From: Hemerocallis citrina
Lineage: Eukaryota; Streptophyta; Magnoliopsida; Asparagales; Asphodelaceae
DNA length: 64,000 nt
Direction: 5' to 3'
Assembly (NCBI GenBank): GCA_017893485.1
Contig: CM030363.1
Coordinates: 169,929,456-169,993,455, forward strand
Under the pieces are notes generated by a model. That model made no database searches. It was not told where the DNA came from and was given only the letters and a program-made list of their open reading frames with translations. This document shows positions 22,897-34,330 of this stretch, one piece after another (the first letter of the stretch is position 1; the number at the start of each line of letters is the position of its first letter). Made by a program: the position numbers and the translations under genes.

Positions 22897-25800
22897 TGTA
22901 GCGCCCCGGATCCCCGTTACCGGATATCCGTGACACTCACCAGAATCTTTACCTTCAAATGCATCTCAACACAGTAATAACACTAAAATTTAAAAACTTT
23001 TTTTTGCCAAATAAAATCATTACATCATTGATTACAACTGATATCTTGTTCTTGGATAAGGAGTACAAATTACATCCGCTCATTACAACTTATTACAAAT
23101 ATTTATAGACTCCACTTGTAAAGCTATGAGCTGCCTTCCGGAATGGTAATCGACTGATTACTACCGAACTTCGCTAAGTGGCCCATCGGCTCCCCTGGGA
23201 CTTGCTCCTCGGCTTGAGGCTTCTGCCTACGCGACTCTGATATCTCTGCACCTGATCGAAAGGTAGGAGTCGATACCTAAAAGGTGGGGAACGTCAGTAC
23301 TTCGACTGACGCAAAGCTGATAATAACAGCGATCCTCTAAAATTCAATCACAACCATAATTTATGCAAAAGAAAAGTGATGTGCCAAACAAGGGTTTAAT
23401 GGATTCGGGTTCTAGTGCAGTGGTATGCCATGATCCTATGACTAGATGCAGCAAATCACATGTCTGACTCTAATGCAAGCAAGATTTTGGAGCGCGAATG
23501 CATCCCATACTACATACGCCCCAAAATCTAGCCGTCTTTCTCCATAATTCAGGGATTCGAGCCATCGTCATGCATCCTACTCTTGTACTCAACCAGTTCC
23601 TAATAGATTGTCCGTTGCCCAAGGAGGTTGCAGTTGGTCGGTCTAGTTCCGCCACAGCAGTGCCTAAGTGGTGGTTGTGTTTGCCACTCGGTACCCGTGT
23701 ACGGATCTCTTCAGAAAGTCGCGTTGAATTCGGTCGCAAGACCGTGTAATTCATGTGTCCACCCCTAACCCGGCTGTGGACTGTCCACCCCTAACCCAGC
23801 TGTGGACTGACGCATGCGTGTTCACCCCTAACCCGGCTGTGAACTGATATATATAAACAAAACCCACGTGCATAGGAACGTGATGGCCTCGAGGGTCAAA
23901 TCCCCCTAGCCTCCCGTTCCTTACTCCGGCAAAACTTTGGAAATTAACAGATCGAGATACGAGCCAAGGACTCACTCATGAGTGCCGAAAATATATCCCT
24001 ATGACAGGAAGGTACAACACCGACTATGGTCTGCTAGTACTAATGCAATTACCCAACCCCTAATGTATCACTCTAATCCCAGCCTCACTCTAATCACTTT
24101 GGATAAAAGATAATATTGCTTCCGAAAACTTGCCTATCGACCTCTGGCCCTGGCGATACCGGTCCGGTTCGCCACTTCCCTGGCTTTGATTTGTCCAGCA
24201 CCATGGCCTACATTCACCCCTAACCCGGCTGTGAATGTATGTGTTCACCCCTAACCCGGGCTATGAACTTATATTAGTGGCACGGCTCGGATGTCTTACG
24301 CTTCGGTGGAAGTTCATAACTTAGGATCGACAGATGCATGGTATCACCTTACCCTAGTGACTAAATCGAGTCACACACCCACTATGAGAGTCAAAAAAGC
24401 CAACAACAGATACCAAACGTCCCCATACAAGAGTTATCAACTCCAACAGTACACAGGGAAAAAGTCCTCATAATACTTAGTCAACACTCATGACTAAGCA
24501 ACCTACGGTGTTTCTGCCCGAAACTTAAAAAGGTCATAACTCCCTCGATACAACTCCGATTGGGGTGTACAAGCCCAATCCGGAAAGGTAAGAACCTAGG
24601 ATACAACTTTCTAGTTGATCATAACCTCAAATTCTACCATCTAAGTCCTCAAAATGGCCTCTCAAGCCTCAGCCTGCGTATTTCCTGTACACGGGCTGCA
24701 CCGTATCGGTAGTATAAACCACTGCTCAAACATCAGAATGCTACAAATCCAAGTTCTATGAAAAGGTGTGGATGTCCTCAACAATCCTCTAGTTGGTTAT
24801 AAGTCCAAAATATGCCAATAGATCACCCTAACACATACATTACTCACAAGTGTACCAAGTCACACACTAAGACTTCCTCAATCAGAGCACTCAGCTCAAA
24901 TCCTGGTCTCTGTCAGTATTGTAAAAATCATAATAAATCAACCATTTACTGGAAATACCTAAAATAGGTCTTGTTGGAAAGGTCTTGATGTCTACTACAA
25001 TTCTCTAAGGAAACACTTCCACAAAATCTGCTTTTAAGGAGCCTCAAATGTGCCATCTCGACAGGGTGTCAAATCTGACTAAAACAAGCACAATACGTGC
25101 TAATAAAATCATCATAAATTCTATACTCATCCAATTGACACAAAATTTAAATTAAAAAAACTAGATATCATAATGAACAACATGCAAAAGGTTTCATGTC
25201 CAAATTACAAGTCTACACTGAGTTCTTCATGTTTCAATTAGCACAAAAAAATCATCCTGTTCTTCAGTTACAGCTCTAGCTACTGTTGATCGATCAATTT
25301 TTGACATGCCTTTAACTTCATACAAATATTTTATTGGTTTTTCTATAAAGTCTAGATACAAGTGTAAAACCAAGTAAAAATTTCAGGTTAAGATCTTGCT
25401 CCAATAAATTATGAAAAATCAAACAATCTCAGACATCATGTTAACCAATTTCTTCTGCTGCCTTACGACACAGTTCCACAAATGGATTTTATTAAAATAT
25501 CAAACAATCTCAGAAAAATCCGACATAAATCATGACTCATCTAGACATATAAAGAAACAATCTGTAAAAATTTCATGATCATATTTCTAGTGGTTTGCTC
25601 TCGAAAAAATCTAGAAAATAGCATACAGATCAAGATTCCAGTTCTAGTTTCTGAGTTCAACTTCCAATCTTCTTAAACATTCATTCTAACACTTACTACT
25701 ACACATGCATGCAAGAAATCAATCAAGAAACAAAAAGAAAGGTTTATAGAAACTCCCCACCCTGAGTTGATTGTAGAGTACTTGATATCTTTGAGCTTCC

Positions 25801-26393
25801 CTTCCTCAAGAATCACTCCAAGAGCTCCTTCTTCAATCTTTCATCTTTTCTCTCCTTCTCTCTTTTTTTTTTTCTTCTTCTTTGGTTTGAGTTCTGAAAT
25901 TTTCAGAACAATGGAGGTGAATGAAGGGGTTTTTGATGGAGAAGTGAGTGAGAAAGGGGGGGGGGGGAGGTGAGGCCAGATTCTAGGGGGTAAGGGGTAG
26001 GGTGTAGAGTGGTTTTGGAGTGGAAACCATGGTCTAGCCAATGGTTTTGGGGTATGATAAGTTGGCTGCCCATTTTAGCTCTTAAATGGGTTCTTAGATG
26101 CAAGACAAGGGGTTTATCGAGTGTACGCAAGATATGCCCATCGTAGTATCATACGATATTATATTTGCATAGGCGTCGTACCAAAACCTACTGTTTATAC
26201 TAGTATCAGTCCTCCTTTTTCTCGTACATCTTCTAGAACGCAACCATCCTTATGAACCACCCTGCAAACCTAACCGCACACCAACGATAGCAAAATCAAA
26301 CAAAACACTGCAATCATGTGCATGCATACAGACAATATACATATGTACATATATATGTATATATTTAGGTATCGTACAATCCGGGGTGTTACA
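22897..26393. mobile_element. Giant LTR-like element G in the TAT1 antisense ORF
   Basis: Starts TGTAGCGCCCCGGATCCCCG, ends AATCCGGGGTGTTACA, 3,497 bp, non-coding. It carries the family modules: a GTCAGT...ACTGAC stem at about 23292-23309 and CGAATGCATCCCATACTACA near 23494. Flanking 5-mers (CCACA and CAGCG) do not match, so unlike its relatives it has no recognisable TSD. Confidence 0.75.
23757..24268. repeat. Five short hairpins with a constant loop and covarying arms
   Basis: Each unit has the core CCCTAACCCGGCT between complementary arms: GTCCAC/GTGGAC (23757-23781 and 23783-23807), GTTCAC/GTGAAC (23820-23844), CATTCAC/GTGAATG (24211-24237) and GTTCA/TGAAC (24243-24268). When the left arm changes, the right arm changes with it. 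Confidence 0.9.
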
Positions 26394-27142
26394 CAGCGCC
26401 TTCGCGCGCAACTTGGAGTTACGAGGTTAGGGCTCGCTGAATCACGGGAGAAGTTGTACAGGGCGGAGTTGGAACTCTGTCAGGTGAGATTGGCTTTGGC
26501 TCGCCGTGGCATTGAGACAAGGCGTCTGGAAAAATTTAAGAATGTGGTGCTAGAGAAGAATATCGAAGCGGCTCATCTTCGAAGAACAATCTTAGAGCCT
26601 TCTCAAGGGAGGAGTATGAGTGGGGTACCACGCCTGAAGCTCAGAGTCACAGATGACACTCTCAGGGAGCGAGTTGTTGAACTAGAGGCAGATAACCTTT
26701 GTTTGAAGAGACGCTCCGAAGGAAGCAATGTAAGGAGCACCTCTTGCCCATGGGGGGAGTATGCACAGGGTAGGAAATTCCACGAATTAGCTCTTCACAT
26801 GCCCATCGCTCCGCGGAACCCTGGAGACGCTCAAAGTGGGGTAGCCGGCTCGTCAAGTGGGGCATCCACTGGGGCATCGGTTAGGCCCATGGGCGTCAAT
26901 GGTTCGATGTGTCTTGCAGGGCTAGAGTCGTCTTTGGATACAAGACGAGAGCACAGCGCTCAACGTCCTTGTGTGTCGCTTAACAGGAGCGCCCCCCCTT
27001 CCTAGAAGGAACTAGGGTAGAATTTTGTAATCTCTTGTATGAATTTCTGGTATAGAATTAGACTTGTATTTCAAATTTTGATGAAATAATATACCCATTT
27101 TCGGGCTTCTTGTAAGAATTTGTGTTTTGCTAATGTTTGCAA

Positions 27143-27717
27143 GAGTATCAACAGTTGTAGGAGCAATTTCAAATGGTGAGCTACTTTGTACTCGCTCGTT
27201 CGTAAGTAGTAAGAGCGGCATCGAACCAAGTGTTGGACTCCGAACTTGTCGTATAGAGAGTATCAACAGTTGTAGGAGCAATTCCGAATGGTGAGCTACT
27301 TTGTACTCGCTCGTTCGCAAGTAGAAAAAGCGGCATCGAACCAAGTGTTGGACTCCGAACTTGTCATTTAGAGAGTATCAACAGTTGTAGGAGCAATTCT
27401 GAATGGTGAGCTACTTTGTACTCGCTCGTTCACAAGTAGAAAAAGTGGAGTCGAACCAAGTGTTGAACTCCGAACTTATCGTTTAGAGAGTATCAACAGT
27501 TGTAGGAGCAATTCCGAATGGTGAGCTACTTTGTACTCACTCGTTCGCAAGTAGAAAAAGTGGCATCGAACCAAGTGTTGGACTCCGAACTTGTCGTTTA
27601 GAGAGTATCAACAGTTGTAGGAACAATTCTAAATGGTGAGCTACTTTGTACTCGCTCGTTCGCAAGTAGCAAAAGCGGCGTCGAACCAAGTGATGGACTC
27701 CGAACTTGTTGTTTGAG
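27143..27717. repeat. 115-bp tandem repeat, five copies
   Basis: GAGTATCAACAGTTGTAGGA starts at 27143, 27258, 27373, 27488 and 27603, an exact 115-bp period. It lies between the 3' ends of the TAT1 antisense ORF and pol, as a related array does in TAT2 (48500-49120). Confidence 0.97.
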
Positions 27718-27928
27718 AACATTTGTGCTAGGTGAAAGAACATTAAGACAATAGTTTTCTGAGAGAGAGAACTATTTTTATTAAAAATAACTACTGGGTG
27801 GCTGCTTATGAATTGCAAGCCATTATTACATGTGCAAAAACAGACTAAATAAGAAAGGAACAACTTAGAAATGCTCTAGAGCTAGTTAGAAGTTGCTTGG
27901 AGCGGTATTTTAACACCCTCTTGGTACT

Positions 27929-29055
27929 TCAAAAGTGCTCCACATTCCATGTCCTTGGTACTTTCTTGCCCCCAGGGTCTTCAAGTCGATAGGCGCTAGG
28001 TCGAACAACTTTGGAGATCCTGTATGGTGCTTCCCAATTAGGTGGTAGCTTGCCTTTTCTGCTTGGAAAAGAAATTGATAACTTTCTGAGCACTAAATCT
28101 CCTTCTTTGAGATTTGTAGGGCGGACTTTCATGTTGTAGGATTGCTCGATCCTACGTCGATAAATTTCTTGCCGAATGGAGGATCTTTTGCGGATCTCAT
28201 CGATGAGGTCCAAGTTACCACGAAGCTCATTCGTATTTTGCTCTTCGTTGTAGGCGGTTAAGCGGGGGGAAGGTAGACCGGCCTCTAATGGGATAATGGC
28301 TTCGGAGCCGCAGGTGAGGTTGAAGGGAGATTCTCCCGTGGGGGTCCTCTTCGTAGTGCGATAGCTCCAGAGCACAATGGGGAGCTGCTCTACCCATAAA
28401 CCCTTAGCAGACTTGCCCAGTCTCTTGTTCAGGCTAGAGAGAATTTGCCGATTGGAGTTCTCTACCTGACCGTTGGATTGTGGGTGGGAGTCCGAGGAGA
28501 ATCGTTGCTGAATGTCTAGGTCTGCGCAAAAAGTGCGGAAGGCTGCCCCCATGAAATGAGTTCCATTGTCCGTTACCAAGATTCGAGGCACACCGAATCT
28601 ACAGACAACGTTTTTCCAAAAGAAACGCTGCACCCTATTCTTCGTGATTGTCGCTAGGGGTCGGCTTTGATCCATTTAGAGAAATAGTCGATCGCCACAA
28701 CAAGAAACTTTTGCTGGCCCGATGCTGGAGGGAAAGGCCCGAGCAGGTCCATTCCCCACATTGCAAAAGGGGTTGGGCTGGATAGAGAGGAGAGCTGGGC
28801 TTGAGGCAAGCAGCAGGATTGTTGAGAATTTTTGGCAAGTGCCGCATCAGCGAATGTGTTGTTTGGCATCGCTAAGGAGAGTGGGCCAGAAGTATCCATA
28901 ATTCAAGATTTTGCGGGCGAGGGATCTTGTTCCCAAGTGAGCGCCACACATTCCTTCATGGACTTCTTTCAAAGCATACTGGGCTTCATCGGGGAGAGAG
29001 ACATCTCAAGTAGGGTCTACCGTCTACTTGAGTGTACGACCATTTGTACATGACT
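27929..29055 (-). pseudogene. TAT1 integrase
   Basis: The zinc-binding region (about 29050-28850) is frameshifted and only partly readable. The catalytic core follows: first Asp in MWGMDLLGPFPPASG, then FLVVAIDYFSKWIKADP; second Asp in ILVTDNGTHFMGAAF (about 28580); Glu in SNGQVENSNRQ (about 28465). The C-terminal module KLPPNWEAPYRISKVVRPSA is the GPY/F-like motif and ends PRTWNVEHF at a TGA (27929-27931). The 28675-27929 stretch is open for 248 codons; the break near 28650-28680 lies between first and second catalytic Asp. It catalyses cDNA insertion in intact elements; this copy is inactive as one polypeptide. Confidence 0.9.
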
Positions 29056-29265
29056 CCCTCGATGAGTGTGTACCGCTCGGCTCTGGATTCGGATCTTTTG
29101 AGCCTCTTTAGGGTCTAAGGGAAGGATCCCATCTTTGAGGAACTCGAGCAGGGGCCTTATTCAATTCTCTCCGAGTTGCTAGGGCATTATCTCCATTGGC
29201 TCGGGATCTTCTTTCTCGATGTTGGGCCTCCGGAGAACTTCTATTAAGAGAGTTTGTTCGAGCCC

Positions 29266-30447
29266 TTAGAGGGAAGAGGAAGCTAGCTTCGAGAGGCCGT
29301 CTGCGTGCGCATTCTCTTCTTGGGGGATTTGTCGGAGTTGTGTATCCTCAAAAGAGACCATCAGATCTTTGACTTTGGGCAAGTACTTGGCCATGCAAGC
29401 GTCTCGTGCTTCGTATTCCCCTGATACCTGGTTCACCACCAGCTGCGAGTCGCTAAATATCTTGACACGCTTGGCCTCGGCCTTGCGAGCCATACACAGG
29501 CCGGCTATATATGGCTTCATATTTAGCCTTCATTGTTGGATGCCCGAAAGTTGATACGGAGTGATTATTGGAGGATGAAATCATCTGGGCCAGCCAGGAT
29601 GACCCCTACTCCATTCCCATCTGTGCACGAGGACCCATCAACATACACTGTCCAGAACGGGGGTTCCTCTATCGCTTTGCTGGTGTCGGGAATTGTGCTC
29701 TCTACTATGAACTCTGCTATGGCTTGAGCCTTGATAGCGGTTCGAGGCTGGTAGATGATATCATGCTGGCTCAGCTCGATTGACCACATCATAAGGTGCC
29801 CTGAGGTTTTGGGCTTGTGGAGAACTTGTTTGAGCGACTGGTCGGTAAGAACGACCACCGAGTGACACTAGAAGTTTGGGCAGAGCTTTCAGGCCGCCAT
29901 GACCAACGCATAGGCCATCTTCTCTAGCTTCAGATAACGGAGTTCAGCGTTCCTGAGGACCTTACTCACATAGTAGAAAGGCTTTTGCGTCTTGTCTTCT
30001 TCTCTTACTAGAACAACGCTGAGGGTCTGCTCCGAAGTGGCGAGGTATATGTAGAGGACTTCCCTGAGCTTTGGCTTGCTCAAGAGTGGGGGGTTGATTA
30101 AGTAGGCATTGAGCTGATCAAAGGACTCTTGCTGCTGTTGCCCCCACTCAAAACCTTTAGCCCCACTGAGGGCCTTGAAGAACGGGAGACATTTTTCTCC
30201 GGACTTGAAGAGAAAATGCCCTATGGCTGCAAGGCGTCCGGTGAGTCTCTGCACATCTTTAACATGGGAGGGGGGAGGTATATTGAGTATGGCCTGAATC
30301 TTCTCGGGGTTGGCCTCTATGCCCTTTTGGCTGACCATGAACCCCAGGAATTTGCCGGATGAGACGCCGAAAGCACACTTGTTCAGGTTCAGTCTCATAT
30401 CGTGTCTCCTCAACACGTTAAAAGCCTTTTGGAGGTCAGAGACATGA
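29266..30447 (-). pseudogene. TAT1 reverse transcriptase C-terminus and RNase H
   Basis: From 30447: HVSDLQKAFNVLRRHDMRLN, LNKCAFGVSSGKFLGFMVSQ and GIEANPEKIQAILNIPPPSH are the end of the RT palm and thumb; the YxDD active site would lie just upstream and is absent, replaced by minisatellite at 30450. The connection domain includes FYYVSKVLRNAELRYLKLEK. RNase H: VYVDGSSCTDG (about 29640, first Asp), FSDSQLVVNQVSGEYEARDA (about 29440) and NAHADGLSKLASSSL (about 29285). Stops or frameshifts lie near 29870, 29565 and 29525. Confidence 0.9.
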
Positions 30448-30450
30448 TCC

Positions 30451-30920
30451 GAGCAAACGTGGCTCAGAGCGTGAAAATGGCGAAAACGTTCCGTCAAAAA
30501 ATGCGCTCGATCTAGATCCAACGGCTCAGATTGAGCCACGTTCCTCAGAGCCAAATTCGAGCAAACGTGGCTCTGAGCGTGAAAATGGCAAAAACGTTTC
30601 CTCAAAAAGCGCGCTCGATCAAGATCCAATGGCTCAGATTGAGCCACGTCCCTCTAAGTCCAATCCGAGCAAACATGGCTCCGAGAGTGAAATTAGGGGA
30701 AACATCGCCTCAAAAAACACGCTCGATCTAGCTCCAGCGGCTTAGATTAAGCGTCGTCCCTCGGAGTCAAATTTGAGCAAACGTGGTTCCGAGCGTGAAA
30801 ATGGGGAAAACGTTACCTCAAAAAGCGCACTTGATCAAGATCCAACGGCTTTGATTGAGCCACGTCCCTCGAAGTCAAATCTGAGCAAACGTGGCTCCGA
30901 GCGTGAAGAAGGGAGAAACG
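30451..30920 (+). repeat. 108-bp minisatellite, about 4.3 units
   Basis: GAGCAAACGTGGCT starts at 30451, 30559, 30667, 30775 and 30883, the same 108-bp period and sequence family as 18935-20050, in the opposite orientation. Confidence 0.95.
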
Positions 30921-31825
30921 CCCCCCTCCCGATGCGCGCCCACGATCGTAACGTCCAGATGCAGCCTCGTCGACGAAGCTCTGATAAGCCATCAGATCAT
31001 TTGAAAAACCGCACCAGAGGCCTGATCAACGCTCCAGATCGTTCCACCTATATATTTATCCGATTAATTCTTTTTTTATTTGTTAATTCGAATTAATTAT
31101 TTAAAATTTGCGAAAAGTAATTAAAAATTCAAGAAAATTAATTAATAATTATAAAAAATAACTATGAATTTGGGAAAAATATTTCAGAAATCCTAGATAA
31201 ATAATTATTAATTAGAACGATTGATTAATACTCTTTGAAAATAGATTATTACTTAGCAAAAATTGACAAAAAATTTGAAAAATAAGTAAATAATTAGAAA
31301 AAGTCTAGAAAATTTAAAGAATAATTTTGGGCACTTAACAAGCTCAGATTGGCACCGTTACACCTCGAGCAAGATCCGAACTCCCTCAAAAACTCCGATA
31401 AAATCCCGTACGCCATTTATAACAATAAAACTACTCCTCAAAGACCGTTAAACTCAGTTTTTGGGAGTGGGGGGATCGTGATATGGTTAAAAATAGGATT
31501 AAATTAGAACCGTCTAAATTGGGCATGAATCTTAAAACTCTCAGGGGTAAAACAGTAATTTTGCCTACAAACGGGTCCGAAATGGCAACTGGGTCTTTCT
31601 TTAAAGCCCTAAAAACCCAAGAACAGATTCTGCCCTATTGGTTACGGGTAACGACCCGCTACAAACCAATTCGGATATTTAAAGAGTAATTCAAATTCGT
31701 GATTATCTCTAAGAGGCAGTTTAAGCAGTCTATCTTGTCATGAAACGAGTTTAAACTCCATATCTTATCCAAAAATACCGGGATATAGAGATAACTGATT
31801 ATCTCTAAACTGTCTTTTAGGGCGA

Positions 31826-31836
31826 CTATAAATACC
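31826..31836 (+). promoter_or_regulatory. TATA box of the inverted LTR
   Basis: CTATAAATACC, 252 bp from the LTR end, as in the copy at 17981-17991. Confidence 0.7.
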
Positions 31837-32088
31837 CCTCTCCCCCACCGTAATAAGGTAATCAATCTTTTTCCACTTAAAGCTCTTTCATAATCTTCCC
31901 GATTACTGACAAGAGCATCGGAGGGTTCGTCGCTGAGATCCATCCCGGTGCATCGAACTTTTTGTAGGTTCACGGCAGAGGCGAGAAACCAGTCAAACGC
32001 CGGTGAAAGTCAACATGTTTGCTTATTTGTTTCCTCGAAGAATCCACAAATTTATCTGTTTGTTCCCACACCAAAATCAGCAGCAACA

Positions 32089-33440
32089 ACACTGCTTTGG
32101 AAGGTATAGGTGGATGGGTCCTCTTGCCTCAAAGGAAGCAGAGCAAAAATTATTTTTTCTTGGACCTGATAAGTTTACTCTCTAATACTTATTGCGCCTT
32201 AATTTTCCCATGTCCAATAATGAAGCCGAATACAAAGCACTGATTGCCAGTCTTCGGTTAGCACATGAAGCAGGCGCATGAAGAATCGAGATGTTCAGAG
32301 ACTCTCAGTTAGTCGTCAACTAGGTCCCAGGTGAGTATGAAGCCAGAGACGCCCGTATGGCCAAATACTTGTCACTGATAATAAATTCCTAACGACGTTC
32401 AAAGAAGCTAACGTCACTCGCATCCCCCGCGAGCAAAACGTGCAAGCAGGTTCCCTATCCAAGCTAGCTTCATCATCTCTCGATGGGCTTGACCGAATAG
32501 TCCTTATTGAGGCCCTTCTTAAGCCGAGCATCGATGAGGAAGAGTTGGAGCTCATGACTATTACACCTCAAATGTCTAAAGATTGTTGGATGAAGTCCCT
32601 GACTGATTTCCTCGACAAGGGAATCCTCCCTAAAGATTGCAGAGAAGCAGGGAAGATTTAGACGAGGGCTGAAAGATACACTCTCGTGGAGGGACTCCTG
32701 TACAAATGATCATTCACTATAATTGATGGAAGGCCGTACTTGAGATGTCTCACTCCAGAAGAAGCGCAATATGCCATTAAAGAACAACATGAAGGAATCG
32801 GTAGTTGCCATCAAGGGCCATGGTCCAGCGCACGAAAGATACTCAATCATGGGTATTATTGGCCCACGTTGCTCAGTAACACACAAGAGTATGCTTGTCA
32901 GCGCGACCCCAAGCAATCCTCGATTCTATGTCAAGTCCTATCCCCTTTGCCATGTGGGGAATAGACCTGCTTGAGACATTTCCACTAGCAGTTTGCAGAA
33001 GAATTTTCCTAGTGGTAACCATCGACTACTTTGCAAAGTGGGTCGAGGCAGACCGCTAGTAACTATCATCGAACAGAAAATCCAACAGTTCTTTTGGAAG
33101 AATATCATCAACAAATTTGGGATTCCCTGTATATTAATTTCAGACAACGACATGTAGTTCACCGGGAAAAGCTTTCGCCATTTCTGCACAAATTTGGGGA
33201 TCACTCAATTCTTCACATCTGTCTCACATCCCATACTAATGTCCAAGTTGAAAATGCAAATTGACAAATTCTAGATGGCCTCAAAAAGTGATTAGGAGAA
33301 GCTGCAAGAGGATTATGTGTTGAAGAATTGCCAAGTGTGTTGTGGTTCTACAGAACCACAAAGCGAACCCCAACTAGAGAATCACCATTCAACTTCGCCT
33401 ACGGTTCGGAAGCACTCATTCCTTTGGAAGTTGGATTACC
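32089..33440 (+). pseudogene. TAT2 RNase H and integrase, first part
   Basis: Plus-strand TAT pol, heavily mutated. RNase H: NNEAEYKALIASLRLAHEAG (about 32220), DSQLVVN, GEYEARDARMAKYL, QAGSLSKLASSSLDGLDR. Integrase zinc region: PYLRCLTPEEAQYAIKEQHE, then SCHQG, ARKILNHGYYWPTL. Core: MWGIDLLETFPLAVCRR (about 32955), FLVVTIDYFAKWVEAD, IPCILISDND (about 33125), a degenerate glutamate motif near 33245, then TTKRTPTRESPFNFAYGSEA and ALIPLEVGLP at 33440. There the frame enters element D after the TSD TTACC. The rest resumes at 47977. Many stops and frameshifts. Confidence 0.85.
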
Positions 33441-34089
33441 TGTAGCACCCCGAATTCGGTATACCAGGAACTCAAGACACAACCAGGATCTTTCCTTCAA
33501 ATGAGTACACAACACAGAAATATTATGGGAAATTAAAAACTTTTATGCACTAATTACAATTATTTACAACACGATTTAACATTGAATTACCTCAATATTT
33601 ATATCAATAATCTACGTAGCCCGCTGATCAACAATCCCTTCTTGATTGCTCCACGCAGTTCAAGTCTCCTGCTCCACGAGTGATGTTTCCACGATCGGGC
33701 AGTCCTGCACACTAGCCAATTGTGGGCACGTTAGTTAAATGTATCTGACACAATGCGGATGAAATCCATGATCTCCAATCTTAGTAACAGTATTTTATGC
33801 AACAAAAAAAATGTGAAGTTAAATCACAAGTATCAGTGTATGCTATGCCCTAGAGTCTAATACACAATTCTAAATGCATGCAATGCACTTACTTAAATGC
33901 AATTCATTTGGGAACGTATGCGTCCCGTACTACATACTTTCTCAAATGCAACTTCACTGGAAACATATGCATCCCATACTTCCCAACAAGTTCGTGTTTT
34001 CCATATATTAGGGTTCAATCCCCCCTGCCATGCATCCTACTCTTGTACTCTAGCCCTGTTTCTGACATTTATCTAGTGTTTGATGAGGT

Positions 34090-34330
34090 TGTAGTTGTTC
34101 GGTCTACTCCGCTACTGCAGTCGGTAGTGCCATGCCAGGACCCTGTGGTCTCTCTCCACTCATGTACACCCATAATGGTGCCAGCCCCTGTGGTTTTTTT
34201 CCACTACACGGTCTTACATGCATCACTCCACCTAGACCCTGTGGTATCTCTCTACTCCCGGACAACCTCGTGGAACCTCCACTTGAGGCGCCAGACCCTG
34301 TGGTCCTTCTCCATTACTGGACCTCATCAA
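34090..34330. repeat. Degenerate tandem block in element D
   Basis: About four units with the core CCCTGTGGT followed by CTCTCCACTC-like sequence (34139, 34186, 34235, 34294). It occupies the same relative place as the tandem blocks of elements A, E, F and G. Confidence 0.7.

Larger units (their letters stand above)
20372..27005 (+). pseudogene. TAT antisense extra ORF (gypsy-type 'transposase 28'-like, coiled coil)
   Basis: Begins MSRVSSGSETSTSDHEEDQP at 20372. A region near 20690-21300 (LDRIRSSFKIPKELTLLLPG, then YRIYRKSKTEYWYYLSPRRG, FWKEKYFLIQGDAP) resembles the plant 'putative gypsy type transposon' domain (PF04195). An intron seems to end at TTTTTTTGCAG/AGGCACC (21435). Then come MDFKAMLSDRTGVAYKAPDG, a Lys/Arg patch, TEEHKKLFIPDWRVMRHDGF, a second intron (about 21890-21966), a long coiled coil (LKAEKQLSESQVAQIQLLEA, 22075 on) and a poly-Glu tract, stop at 22612. 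A further coiled-coil part (26396-27005) follows the inserted element. Damage: stop at 20605-20630 frame change, TAG at 20944, TGA at 21117, a frameshift at a C run near 21680, TGA at 22039. Function in these elements is unknown. Confidence 0.7.
17729..30449 (-). mobile_element. TAT-type Ty3/gypsy retrotransposon (TAT1), truncated
   Basis: Minus-strand order from the right: end of RT, RNase H, integrase, 115-bp tandem repeats, an extra ORF in antisense (plus strand), then the 3' LTR at the left edge. An antisense extra ORF between pol and the 3' LTR is known from some TAT-clade elements (for example maize Grande). The 5' half (LTR, gag, protease, most of RT) is missing. At 30450 RT changes abruptly into the minisatellite of an inverted LTR. 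A 3.5-kb element (22897-26393) is inserted in the antisense ORF. Confidence 0.8.
30450..32088 (+). mobile_element. Inverted TAT-type LTR copy
   Basis: Plus-strand match to the reverse complement of 17729-20100: minisatellite, AT-rich middle, CTATAAATACC and the end CACACCAAAATCAGCAGCAACA-like terminus at about 32088. Its left end begins inside the minisatellite, directly against TAT1 RT with GATCC shared at the junction. Its right end abuts RNase H coding sequence of TAT2 on the plus strand. No TSD joins the two sides. Confidence 0.75.

Noticed and set aside
27143..27717. Possible CRISPR-like array
   Set aside because: Units are contiguous with no unique spacers, and the context is a plant retrotransposon.
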